From contig JACREJ010000105.1 in assembly GCA_016218305.1 (NCBI GenBank), forward strand, positions 1 to 39,094: DNA of 39,094 nucleotides. Reading direction: 5' to 3'. Source of the stretch: Gemmatimonadota bacterium (GTDB taxonomy: Bacteria > Gemmatimonadota > Gemmatimonadetes > Gemmatimonadales > Gemmatimonadaceae). A program made the position numbers and the translations under genes. Positions 1-7,597 of this stretch are shown here, one piece after another. Position 1 is the stretch's first letter, and each line of letters opens with the position of its first letter. Below the pieces are notes generated by a model. That model made no database searches and was not told where the DNA came from. It saw only the letters and a list, made by a program, of their open reading frames with translations.

Positions 1-1403
1 ACAACGGCAAGGTGGGGATGCTCGGCGTGTCGTATCCGGGTTGGCTCGCGGCGATGGCGATGCTCGATCCGCATCCGGCCCTCGCCGCCGTGAGCCCGCA
101 GGCCTCTCCGGCCGACATGTGGATCGGCGACGATTTCCACCACAACGGCGCGTTCCGCCTGAGCTACGGCTTTGAATACGCGGCCATGATGGAGACGTCC
201 AAGGAAAGCGAGCAATTCGCGTTCGACACGTACGACACCTTCGACTGGTACCTGAAGCTCGGCTCGCTGGCGAACGTCAACGCGAAGTACCTGAAGGGGA
301 AGATCCCCACGTGGAACGACTACGTGGCGCATCCGAACTACGACTCGTTCTGGCAGCGGCAGGCGATGATGTCGTACCTCACGCGCGTCACCGTGCCGAC
401 GCTCAATGTCGCCGGCTGGTGGGACCAGGAGGACTTCTACGGGCCGGTGCACATTTACCGCACGCTCGAAGGGCACGACTCGACGTCCCGGAACTTCCTG
501 GTCGTCGGTCCATGGAACCACGGCGGCTGGCGTCGCGACGGGCGCACGCTCGGCAAGATCGACTTCGGTGCGGCAACGGGCGTGGAGTACCGCGCGAAGA
601 TCGAGGCGCCGTTCTTCGCGAGGTACCTGAAGGGCATGGGGAGCTATGTGCCTGCCGAGGCGACGGTGTTCGAGAGCGGGAGCAATGTGTGGCGCACGTT
701 CAGCGCCTGGCCGCCGCGCGAGGCGGAGACGACGTCGCTGTACTTCCAGGCCAACGGCGTGCTGTCGCTGAAGCCGCCCACGACGACGGGCAACGACTCG
801 TTCGTGAGCGACCCGGCGCATCCGGTGCCGTACCGCAACCGGCCGATCGAGCCGACGTACTACGCCAAGGGGTCGGGCTGGGGAGCGTGGCTCACCGAAG
901 ACCAGCGTTTCGTGAAGGACCGTCCCGACGTGCTCACCTGGGTGACGGAGCCGCTGGCGCAGGACCTCGTGCTCGCCGGCGAAGTCACGGCGAAGCTGCA
1001 CGTGTCGACCACGGGGCAGGACGCCGACTGGATCGTGAAGTTGCTTGACGTTTATCCCGAGGACTACCCGGCGAACAGCAAGATGGGCGGCTACGAGTTC
1101 ATGATCGCCAACGACGTGTTCCGTTCGCGCTTCCGCGAGTCGTTCGAGACGCCGAAGCCGATGGTGCCGAATCAAGTGACGCCCATCGACATCGACCTGC
1201 ACACGCAGAGCTACCGCTTCCTGAAGGGACACCGCGTGATGGTGCAGGTGCAGAGCACCTGGTTCCCGCTCATTGACCGCAATCCGCAGACGTGGGTGCC
1301 CAACATCTTCGAGGCCAGGGAGAGCGACTTCAAGGCACAGACGCATCGCGTCTGGCGCACGCCCGCGCAGGCGTCACGCGTGGAAATCGACGTGGTGCCG
1401 TAG
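1..1403 (+). CDS. CocE/NonD family alpha/beta hydrolase (3' part)
   Basis: This is the C-terminal part of a hydrolase of the CocE/alpha-amino-acid ester hydrolase (X-Pro dipeptidyl-peptidase S15-like) family; the reading frame is open at the left window edge, first full codon at base 3. The nucleophile elbow GVSYPG lies at bases 24-41. The likely acid is the Asp in AGWWDQEDF (codon at 423) and the base is the His in GPWNHGGW (codon at 519), which completes the Ser-Asp-His triad of the family. The C-terminal 200 residues form the jelly-roll domain typical of these enzymes (LVLAGEVTAKLHVSTTGQDA, then HRVMVQVQSTWFP). Such enzymes cleave acyl esters or amides and are often exported, but the N-terminus with any signal peptide is outside the window. 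The substrate cannot be told. The gene converges on the kinase gene across a palindromic repeat element. Confidence 0.9.
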   Translation, partial: NGKVGMLGVSYPGWLAAMAMLDPHPALAAVSPQASPADMWIGDDFHHNGAFRLSYGFEYAAMMETSKESEQFAFDTYDTFDWYLKLGSLANVNAKYLKGKIPTWNDYVAHPNYDSFWQRQAMMSYLTRVTVPTLNVAGWWDQEDFYGPVHIYRTLEGHDSTSRNFLVVGPWNHGGWRRDGRTLGKIDFGAATGVEYRAKIEAPFFARYLKGMGSYVPAEATVFESGSNVWRTFSAWPPREAETTSLYFQANGVLSLKPPTTTGNDSFVSDPAHPVPYRNRPIEPTYYAKGSGWGAWLTEDQRFVKDRPDVLTWVTEPLAQDLVLAGEVTAKLHVSTTGQDADWIVKLLDVYPEDYPANSKMGGYEFMIANDVFRSRFRESFETPKPMVPNQVTPIDIDLHTQSYRFLKGHRVMVQVQSTWFPLIDRNPQTWVPNIFEARESDFKAQTHRVWRTPAQASRVEIDVVP

Positions 1404-1461
1404 CGGCTTCTCGCGGCTTCGAACTGGGCGCGACTGACGGCGATGCCGCTCAGGGGCGCGT

Positions 1462-1618
1462 CTTGCCGCTTCGCCGCGGATCACGCGGATGGGGGCGGAT
1501 TTCGCGGATGATGCATGAGGGGGTCCGCCACGCTGGCCTCGCGGATGCACGCACTTCCCTATGGTGTGATCCGCGTCCAGCCGCCCCTGCTCCGCGCAAT
1601 CCGCGGCGAAGCGGCAAG
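1462..1618. repeat. Palindromic repeat element between convergent genes (CGCGGAT family, copy 1)
   Basis: The 236-base gap between the hydrolase and kinase stops holds no gene. It is filled by an element bounded by a perfect 19-bp inverted repeat: 1462-1480 (CTTGCCGCTTCGCCGCGGA) pairs with 1600-1618. Inside each arm, CGCGGAT-type units recur about every 9-11 bp (1476-1510 on one side, complementary ATCCGCG/TCCGCG units at 1569-1605). The middle contains GCCACGCTGGCC. A second copy in inverted orientation lies at 31303-31442. It could act as a bidirectional transcription terminator; that is inference from position and symmetry. Confidence 0.8.
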
Positions 1619-1639
1619 GCAGTCGAGCTCAGCGATTCG

Positions 1640-3238
1640 TCAGCGGCTTGTAGCGTTTGCTCGCCGATCCCACCACTGAGCGGCGTCGTGCGACGTCCAC
1701 GGCAGCTCCGCACGCACCGCGGCCAGTTCAGTTGCGAGCACCTCCGCGGTGAGAGGCCGGTCCTCGGGGCGTTTGGCGAGACAGCGCAGTATGAGCTGAT
1801 CGAGCGCCGGAGGCACGGGGAAAGGCGCCGCGACGCTGGGCGGTGTCGGGACGCGCTCGAGATGCGCGGCCAGCATGCCCATCGCCGACTCGCTCTCGAA
1901 GACCAGCCGACCGGCGAGCAGCCAGTACGCGACGCACCCCAGCGCGTAGATATCTGCCCGGCCATCCAGCGCGGCGTCGGCGTGGATCGCTTCGGGGGCC
2001 AGGAAGGCCGGGGTTCCCATGATCACGTCAGCACGTGTGTCGCGGCCTGACCCAGGCGCGGTATTCGATACGATGCGCTTGGCGAGCCCAAAGTCGAGGA
2101 TCTTCACGACGTCGCACTCGAAGGCCTCCCGACACAGGTAGATGTTTGCCGGCTTCACGTCGCGGTGAATCACCCCGCGGCGATGTGCCTCGGACAGCGA
2201 TGCACAGGCCTGCACGAGGATGTGCACCGCACGAGCGGCAGGCATCGGGCCGTCGCGGCGCACGATCTCCTCGAGGTCCATCCCGTCCAGCAATTCCATC
2301 ACGTAGTAGAGCGTGCCGGCCTGTGTCATGCCAAAGTCGTACAGCTGCACCGTGTGCCGGGACTGCAGGCTCGCGATCGCCTGCGCCTCACGTTCAAATC
2401 GGATCGCGGCCTGCCGGGCCAGCGCCGGCTCGCTGTCCAGCGCGTCGGCGCGGATGATCTTGATGGCGGCGGGACGCGCGAGCGTATGGTGCGAGGCGCG
2501 CCACACTTCGCCCATGCCGCCCTGTCCGAGGCGCGATTCCAGGCGATAGCTCCCCAGCTCGCGGGCGCGCTGCACATCCTGCCCCAGTTCGTGCACGACC
2601 AGCGCGGCGATGTACGTCATGCTTGCGCCGACGAGATACGGCAGCACGAACAGCACGAAGAAGTCCGCCGCCGACACGAGCGGCGCCCGGTTGTATGACA
2701 ATTCAACGAGGTACCCGATGGCGGGCGCCGTCGCGGAGGCGATCAACGCGAGCACCGCTTCGCGCACCGGCGCCTGCACCAGCACCGTGAAGAAGAGCGT
2801 CCACGGAATCACCCACGACATCCCGATGCGGTCGAGTTCCATGGCGCCGGAGGGAATGCCCCAATACGCACTGTAGGATGAGCCGAAGGTAATCGCGAAG
2901 CTGATGACGACTTCGTAGAGCAACCCGGCGCGGATGATCCTCGCCGGCGAGGAACCTGGCTGCCGCGCGACGAAGAAGATCACCAGGGAGGCCACGACGG
3001 TCACCACCGGCGGCGCCCACTGCCACGGATTGTCCAGCTCGGTCCTGAGACTCCCCTGCACGAGATTGCTGACCAGCCACAGTGTCAGGCTGACCACGAG
3101 CAACACGAGCGAGACCAGCTGCAGCCGCCGCACCGAACGCGGCCGGAGGTCGAGCGACGGCGAGCTCGCCGTCTCGAGAACTTGCCCCCGAGCGGAGATT
3201 GGCTTCGACACCACGAGGTCCTTCCAGTCAGGCATCAT
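1640..3238 (-). CDS. Membrane-anchored serine/threonine protein kinase
   Basis: 532 residues. The N-terminal ~220 residues hold about six hydrophobic segments (roughly 40-63, 73-95, 103-120, 140-160, 165-180, 190-215), followed by a cytoplasmic Hanks-type kinase domain (about 228-515). The glycine-rich loop is LGQGGMGEVW, the ATP-binding lysine K260 lies in AAIKII, the catalytic loop is HRDVKPAN (D360), the metal-binding motif is DFG (D382), and the activation segment ends at LAPEA. All catalytic residues are present, so it should be active. Most bacterial kinases of this kind place a single membrane helix after the kinase; here a multi-pass domain comes first and may sense a membrane signal. 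Two adjacent ATG codons lie at the start, with GGAAG just upstream. Only 21 bases separate it from the glycosyltransferase gene upstream, so it is probably the last gene of that operon. Confidence 0.92.
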   Translation of the reverse strand: MMPDWKDLVVSKPISARGQVLETASSPSLDLRPRSVRRLQLVSLVLLVVSLTLWLVSNLVQGSLRTELDNPWQWAPPVVTVVASLVIFFVARQPGSSPARIIRAGLLYEVVISFAITFGSSYSAYWGIPSGAMELDRIGMSWVIPWTLFFTVLVQAPVREAVLALIASATAPAIGYLVELSYNRAPLVSAADFFVLFVLPYLVGASMTYIAALVVHELGQDVQRARELGSYRLESRLGQGGMGEVWRASHHTLARPAAIKIIRADALDSEPALARQAAIRFEREAQAIASLQSRHTVQLYDFGMTQAGTLYYVMELLDGMDLEEIVRRDGPMPAARAVHILVQACASLSEAHRRGVIHRDVKPANIYLCREAFECDVVKILDFGLAKRIVSNTAPGSGRDTRADVIMGTPAFLAPEAIHADAALDGRADIYALGCVAYWLLAGRLVFESESAMGMLAAHLERVPTPPSVAAPFPVPPALDQLILRCLAKRPEDRPLTAEVLATELAAVRAELPWTSHDAAQWWDRRANATSR

Positions 3239-3259
3239 GGCTTCCGTCCTCCGGCCCGA

Positions 3260-4807
3260 TCATCCCCAATGCGGGCGCTCCGCCTTCCAGACCTCTTGCA
3301 TGGTCAGCTTGGGATTCCGGCAGAGCAGGATGGGCACGTCCTGCTCCTCGGGCACGCCCCATCGGTTCTTCACCCTCGCGACGATGTCGAGCGAGGCGCA
3401 TCCCAGTTCTTCCAGGTCGCTGCGTGTCACGCCGAGGAAGATCACGATCTTGCCCGGGCGCTCGCCGGGGCCGAAGAGGTAGAAACTCCCGGCCAGGCTG
3501 ACGACGCGAGGGAGCCCGAGTTCCCGGCCATAGAACTCCAGCGCACCGGCCTGCCCATAGTTGTTCCCGTACAGCACGACCTCGGCTTGGTCGGCGGGCG
3601 GCAGGCTTCCGTACACGGCAGCCACGGCCTCCGCTTTCTCACGCCAGCCGGTCATGTCGGCGTAGTCCTGCGGCAGGGCCAGCACCTCGCCCCAGTTCGT
3701 GCGCACGCCGGCGGTCACCCCGGTCGCCGCTGAATACCGAGCCATCGGCTCCGGCGGAATCAACGGAAGGCCGAACGGGAGTGTGGCCACGCCGAACAGC
3801 ACCGTGAGTCCAACCACGCCCCACGAGAACATCCGACGCCATATCGGCCGCGCGATCTGCTCGACCCAGACGCCGGCGCCCGCAAACAGCACCGGATAGA
3901 TGGGTCCGACGTAATACGACTTACCCTTTGTCACGGCGTAGAGCGCAAATGCGGCAATCGCGCTCCAGCCGACCACACGATGCCGAGCCAGCACGGGTGA
4001 CCTGACAAACGCCGCGGCGCCAGCCACGGCGAAGACGAAGGCTGCCGGGCCCCACAGCAGCTGCTCGCCGACGAAGCCGGAGAGAGTGATCCGATTGAGC
4101 TGCCCCTGCTTCAGGCCGGCCATCTGGTCAAACAGCGGCCAGTCGAGCGCAATCTGCCCGATGATGCTCGGCGCGCCGAGAAACAGGGCGATGCCAAGGG
4201 CCATCCACGGACCGACAGTGAGCAGGTCGCGCCGTCGCGTCAGGAGCACGCCGGCGAGGACCGCGGCACCAAAGAAGAGAATCGAGAACTTGCTGAGCAA
4301 TCCCAGTCCACCGGCAACACCAAGCAGGATCCACCACTTCCGATCACCCGAGTTTCCGAGCCGCACGAGCGCGTAGAAGCCCAGCATCCACCAGAACTGG
4401 TCAACGACCACCGGCTGAAAGAGCGACGCCGAGCGCAGGAAGAGAGGATTGAAGATCGCGGCGACCGCGGTGAGCACCTGGGCGGTTCGTCCGCCTCCCA
4501 TCTCACGGGCGGTCAAGACCGCGAGCCAAACGATGGCCGTGCCCACCAGCGCCGGCACCACGCGATACGCGAGCAAGGACGATCCGGCGACGGCGCGCAC
4601 CGCCTCCGCCAGCATCGCGATCATGGGCGGGAAGTCCATGCGCAGCAGCTGGAGGTGGCTTCCCATCGCGAAATAGAGGAACTCGTCGCGATGGAACTCA
4701 TATGGCGTGAACGCCGCGGCGGCGACGTGCATTGCCAGCTTGAACGCGACGAGCGCCAGCGCAACCACCGCCAGTTCGGTCCGGCCCCGTTCGGCATCAG
4801 CCGCCAT
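3260..4807 (-). CDS. GT39/ArnT-like multi-pass glycosyltransferase
   Basis: About 515 residues, with many hydrophobic segments over most of its length. After the first helix comes the first periplasmic loop motif HRDEFLYFAMG (H39-E42), followed by DFPP; acidic residues in this loop are the catalytic signature of the PMT/ArnT superfamily (glycosyltransferase family 39), which moves sugars from polyprenyl-phosphate donors onto proteins or lipid A-like acceptors in the periplasm. The ~140 residues at the C-terminus are soluble. Start choice: a GTG at 4813 extends the frame by two codons, but AAGGAG sits seven bases before ATG 4807 and only one base before the GTG, so 4807 is chosen. It follows the cytidylyltransferase gene after 16 bases and precedes the kinase gene by 21. 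Donor and acceptor are unknown. Confidence 0.85.
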   Translation of the reverse strand: MAADAERGRTELAVVALALVAFKLAMHVAAAAFTPYEFHRDEFLYFAMGSHLQLLRMDFPPMIAMLAEAVRAVAGSSLLAYRVVPALVGTAIVWLAVLTAREMGGGRTAQVLTAVAAIFNPLFLRSASLFQPVVVDQFWWMLGFYALVRLGNSGDRKWWILLGVAGGLGLLSKFSILFFGAAVLAGVLLTRRRDLLTVGPWMALGIALFLGAPSIIGQIALDWPLFDQMAGLKQGQLNRITLSGFVGEQLLWGPAAFVFAVAGAAAFVRSPVLARHRVVGWSAIAAFALYAVTKGKSYYVGPIYPVLFAGAGVWVEQIARPIWRRMFSWGVVGLTVLFGVATLPFGLPLIPPEPMARYSAATGVTAGVRTNWGEVLALPQDYADMTGWREKAEAVAAVYGSLPPADQAEVVLYGNNYGQAGALEFYGRELGLPRVVSLAGSFYLFGPGERPGKIVIFLGVTRSDLEELGCASLDIVARVKNRWGVPEEQDVPILLCRNPKLTMQEVWKAERPHWG

Positions 4808-4823
4808 CGGCACGCTCCTTCGG

Positions 4824-5399
4824 CTACGTGTCGAGATCGTCCCTGGTATCTATGTCACGCCGCACGCCGGCATCGCTGACCGGCACCTCGTGCACCCGCG
4901 CGCCATAGGCGTGCACCACCGCGCGCGCGCCGCCGTCCGCCACGGTCATCAGCTCGCGCCACGTTTCGCGGGCGAACCAGACGGGATGGCCGCGCTTGCC
5001 GTCGTGCACCGGCACCACGACGGGCGCACCGGTGCGTCGCGCCGCATCCACCACGGCGAGCGCACTCGTGGCCAGCGCGAACGGATGATCCACCGGCCAC
5101 ACCAGCACGCCGCCAACGGACGTGTTGGCGAGCTGCGCGAGACCGAGGCGCAGGCTCTTCACCTGCTCGTCCCTGGGTTTCGCGTTCATGATGCCCCGCG
5201 CACCGGGCGGCACGTCCGTCCCCGGCGGAATCACCGCGATCACGGGATCGGCGCCGCTCGTGATGCAACCCTCGACGACCGCATCGAGAAAGCGGCGGCC
5301 GTCAGGAAGAGCCGCCCCGGCCTTGGGCTCGCCGAACCGCGTTCCCGCGCCGGCCGCCAGCACGATCGCCGCGAACGGGTGCTTCTTCTCGGCGCTCAC
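4824..5399 (-). CDS. MocA-like molybdenum cofactor cytidylyltransferase (MobA-like NTP transferase)
   Basis: 191 residues. The N-terminus carries the nucleotide-binding signature LAAGAGTRFGEPK (residues 14-26) of the MobA/MocA nucleotidyltransferase fold. WPVDHP (the metal-binding Asp position) and GHPVWF follow, as in enzymes that attach CMP or GMP to molybdopterin. In bacteria MocA makes the molybdopterin cytosine dinucleotide (MCD) used by xanthine-oxidase-family enzymes, and this gene is coupled to a subunit of such an enzyme: its GTG start (5399) overlaps the stop of the FAD subunit gene as GTGA (5396-5399). That overlap is the reason for this start, although the frame runs on upstream to 5576. 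It is therefore inferred to mature the hydroxylase encoded here and at 15.5-18.3 kb. A MobA-type GMP transfer cannot be strictly excluded. Confidence 0.85.
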   Translation of the reverse strand: MSAEKKHPFAAIVLAAGAGTRFGEPKAGAALPDGRRFLDAVVEGCITSGADPVIAVIPPGTDVPPGARGIMNAKPRDEQVKSLRLGLAQLANTSVGGVLVWPVDHPFALATSALAVVDAARRTGAPVVVPVHDGKRGHPVWFARETWRELMTVADGGARAVVHAYGARVHEVPVSDAGVRRDIDTRDDLDT

Positions 5400-6361
5400 A
5401 GCGGGTCCAGCCGGCGCATCGCGCGCCGCAACAGGGCCTGCGCTTGCCACACCTTGTAGCCGTTGTGCTCGAGCGGCTTGGCGTCGTACATCGCGCGCTC
5501 GGCCAGCGCGTCGATACTGTCGTCGTCGAGGTCGCCCGTCGTGACATCCTCCTCCACCGACGGATTCACGCGGCACGGGCCCAGCGACAGGCCACCGAAC
5601 GCCATGCGAACGGTGCCGTCAACGCCTCGGTGCGCCGCCAGCGATACCGTAGCGAAGTCCCAGGCGCCGCGCTGCATCAGCTTCTCGTAGAACTGCACGC
5701 CCCCAGCGGCCGATGCCGGCAGGAGCACGGCGCTGATGAACTCGCCGGGCGCGAGCGTCACCTCGCGCTCGGGGCGCTGTGCCGCGCCCTCGAACAGCGC
5801 GGCCAGGGTGAGCGTACGCACGCCGCTGGCGCCCGTGACCTCCACCGCCGCCTCGAGCGCGGTCAACGCGACGAGCGGATCGCTCGGGTGCACGGCGTGG
5901 CAGGTGCCCGTCGTGAACAACCCGTGATAGTGATTCTCTCCCGTCTCCGCGAGGCAGTCGGCGGCGCCATTCTTGAAGCACGGCAGCCCGCCGCGGAAGT
6001 ACCAGCAGCGCGGGCGCTGGGCGAGGTTGCCGCCCAGGGTGCCCATGGTGCGCAGCTGGGGCGTGCCGACTGCCGCCGCCGCCTGCGCCAGCGCCGCGTA
6101 GCGCTTGGTGATGCCGGCGTGTGCCGCGAGATCCTCGATGCGAACGGCACAGCCGAGCCGCGCCGAGCCGTCGTCATGCAGCTCAACCGCGCGTGCCCCC
6201 GGGATGCGCCGCAGGTCCACCAGCGTCTCGGGATGCGCGATGTGCTCCTTCATCGCCACCAGCAGGTCTGTGCCGCCGCCCAGTGGCACGGCCACCGGTG
6301 AGGTGAGGGCGCGCACGGCGTCTGCCGTGCTTTCGGACTGGTGGTACGTGAAGGGCTGCAT
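5396..6361 (-). CDS. FAD/[4Fe-4S]-binding subunit of xanthine-oxidase-family aldehyde oxidoreductase (PaoB-like)
   Basis: 321 residues. The FAD-binding PCMH-type domain shows LGGGTDLL near residue 30 and MGTLGGNLAQ near 110; a CO-dehydrogenase-flavoprotein-like C-terminal domain follows. Directly after GGNLAQ the protein has an insertion with RCWYFRGG, FPC-like LPCFKNG, DCLAETGENHYHGLF and TCHAVHPSD, giving cysteines at 119, 128, 136 and 154. This is the arrangement known from E. coli PaoB (YagS) and 4-hydroxybenzoyl-CoA reductase, where an extra [4Fe-4S] cluster is bound in the FAD subunit. The protein would pass electrons from the Mo and [2Fe-2S] subunits to an acceptor. Its partner subunits are not adjacent but in the operon at 15537-18274. 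The frame continues open far upstream (to 7468), but that part is antisense to a real gene; ATG 6361 fits the family N-terminus. Confidence 0.9.
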   Translation of the reverse strand: MQPFTYHQSESTADAVRALTSPVAVPLGGGTDLLVAMKEHIAHPETLVDLRRIPGARAVELHDDGSARLGCAVRIEDLAAHAGITKRYAALAQAAAAVGTPQLRTMGTLGGNLAQRPRCWYFRGGLPCFKNGAADCLAETGENHYHGLFTTGTCHAVHPSDPLVALTALEAAVEVTGASGVRTLTLAALFEGAAQRPEREVTLAPGEFISAVLLPASAAGGVQFYEKLMQRGAWDFATVSLAAHRGVDGTVRMAFGGLSLGPCRVNPSVEEDVTTGDLDDDSIDALAERAMYDAKPLEHNGYKVWQAQALLRRAMRRLDPL

Positions 6362-6409
6362 CGCGGGAGGGTGTCGGGCGAAGGGACGCTGAGCGTAACT
6401 TCCACGGCT

Positions 6410-7558
6410 GTGACCAGACGATTCCTGAACAAGCTGAACGATTCCGCGCTCGCTCGCCACCATGCGCCGTGGCGCGCCTCGCTGGCGTGCCTCGCCGCGC
6501 TGGCGGTGGGCGCCGGGGGCTGCGGTGGCGGCGGCGCCGGCGGACGGCCCGGAACGGGCGCGGCAGCTCCCGGCGACAGCGCGGCACGGCACACCGCCGA
6601 CTCCGCCGCGGCGATGGCTGCCGCGCACGACACGGCGACGGAGCATCGCCTCTCGCCGTCGGCGGACTCCATTGCGCCGTACCTCGTCTTTGCGCCCACT
6701 GGCGAGCGCCAGTTCGTGGCCGCGGTGCGGAATTCGCAGTGGCTGCTGGACGTCGGGCGCATGGACCTGGATGTGCGCAAAGACAGCACCAAGGCGCGCG
6801 CCTTCCGCGAGGCGGCGCCGGTGCTGAGCCCCGTGGCCCCGCGCACCGTCTTCCGCCTGTGGTGGGCCAAGGGGGCGGAGGACGTGGTCGTGGATTCGTT
6901 CTCCGTCTACAACGGGCGCATCGTCCTGCGGGTCATTGGATCCGCGATGCTCGACAGCGCGGCGCATGCCAAGGGCTCGCCGACGGCGTTTGCCGTGCGC
7001 GCCGACAGCGCCACGCCGCCGGCGGCCACGACGTGCGAACTCCGGACGGAGCCGGACAGCGCGGCGCAGGCCGCCCTGGCGGCGCTGCCGCCCGTCGAGC
7101 GTCGGGCGCAACTGGCCGTGCAGAAGTCCGCCGACAGTGCCTATGCCGCGCGCGTCGCGTTCGTGCGGGACTCGCTCGATGCCGAGATGCGCGCCAGCCC
7201 GCCGCCGTACGAGCGGCTGCAGCGCCGCATGAAGACGACGTCGAGCCAGGTGCGCGGGTGCTTTGGTGCGGCGCGCCGTGCCCTGGTCGTGAGCGTACGC
7301 GCCGGCGACGCCGAGTGGGTGCGCGAGCGGCTCGTGCTCATCGCGCCCGATGGTGCGGTGACCCCGCTGCGCGTGGACGACCTGCGCTTTCGCGCGCACG
7401 AACTGCTCTCCGCACTCGACGCGGACGGCGACGGCGTGGACGACCTGGCCGTGAAGGGCACCACGCACCGCGCCGGCGGCACGGCCATTCTGCGCCTGGA
7501 TCTCGCGAAGAAACGCGCCGAGCGACTCGCCGCCGGCTTCGTGTGGGAGACGCTCTAG
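6410..7558 (+). CDS. Secreted/lipoprotein-like protein of unknown function
   Basis: About 382 residues from a GTG at 6410; the start is uncertain because the frame is open back to 6341, into the divergent FAD-subunit gene. The N-terminus has basic residues, then a hydrophobic stretch SLACLAALAVGAGG followed by Cys38, an imperfect lipobox, then a low-complexity Gly/Ala/Ser linker. The rest is Ala/Asp/Arg-rich with no family I recognise. Near the C-terminus DADGDGVDDL resembles a calcium-binding or FG-GAP-type loop (D-x-D-x-D-G). Two cysteines occur in the mature part (TTCELRT and RGCFGAA), which could form a disulfide. It is divergent from the hydroxylase operon and convergent with the S9 peptidase gene across a hairpin terminator. 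Confidence 0.65.
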   Translation: MTRRFLNKLNDSALARHHAPWRASLACLAALAVGAGGCGGGGAGGRPGTGAAAPGDSAARHTADSAAAMAAAHDTATEHRLSPSADSIAPYLVFAPTGERQFVAAVRNSQWLLDVGRMDLDVRKDSTKARAFREAAPVLSPVAPRTVFRLWWAKGAEDVVVDSFSVYNGRIVLRVIGSAMLDSAAHAKGSPTAFAVRADSATPPAATTCELRTEPDSAAQAALAALPPVERRAQLAVQKSADSAYAARVAFVRDSLDAEMRASPPPYERLQRRMKTTSSQVRGCFGAARRALVVSVRAGDAEWVRERLVLIAPDGAVTPLRVDDLRFRAHELLSALDADGDGVDDLAVKGTTHRAGGTAILRLDLAKKRAERLAAGFVWETL

Positions 7559-7584
7559 CCCGCCGCGCTGTATCGCGGCGGGCT
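7557..7584. terminator. Hairpin terminator between convergent genes
   Basis: A perfect 11-bp stem (AGCCCGCCGCG at 7557-7567, CGCGGCGGGCT at 7574-7584) with a six-base loop CTGTAT. It starts inside the stop codon of the upstream plus-strand gene and ends 13 bases before the stop codon of the minus-strand S9 gene. There is no T-run on either side, so classification rests on position and stem strength. It could serve both genes. Confidence 0.65.
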
Positions 7585-7597
7585 GGAGCGCCGTGCA

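Noticed and set aside
1404-1639. Small genes in the gap after the CocE hydrolase
   Set aside because: Frames across the palindromic element translate to Arg-rich low-complexity sequence and no start with a ribosome binding site was seen.
6362-7468. Upstream extension of the FAD-subunit frame by about 370 codons
   Set aside because: The extension is Arg/His/Gly-rich and antisense to the divergent plus-strand gene; the family N-terminus is at ATG 6361.
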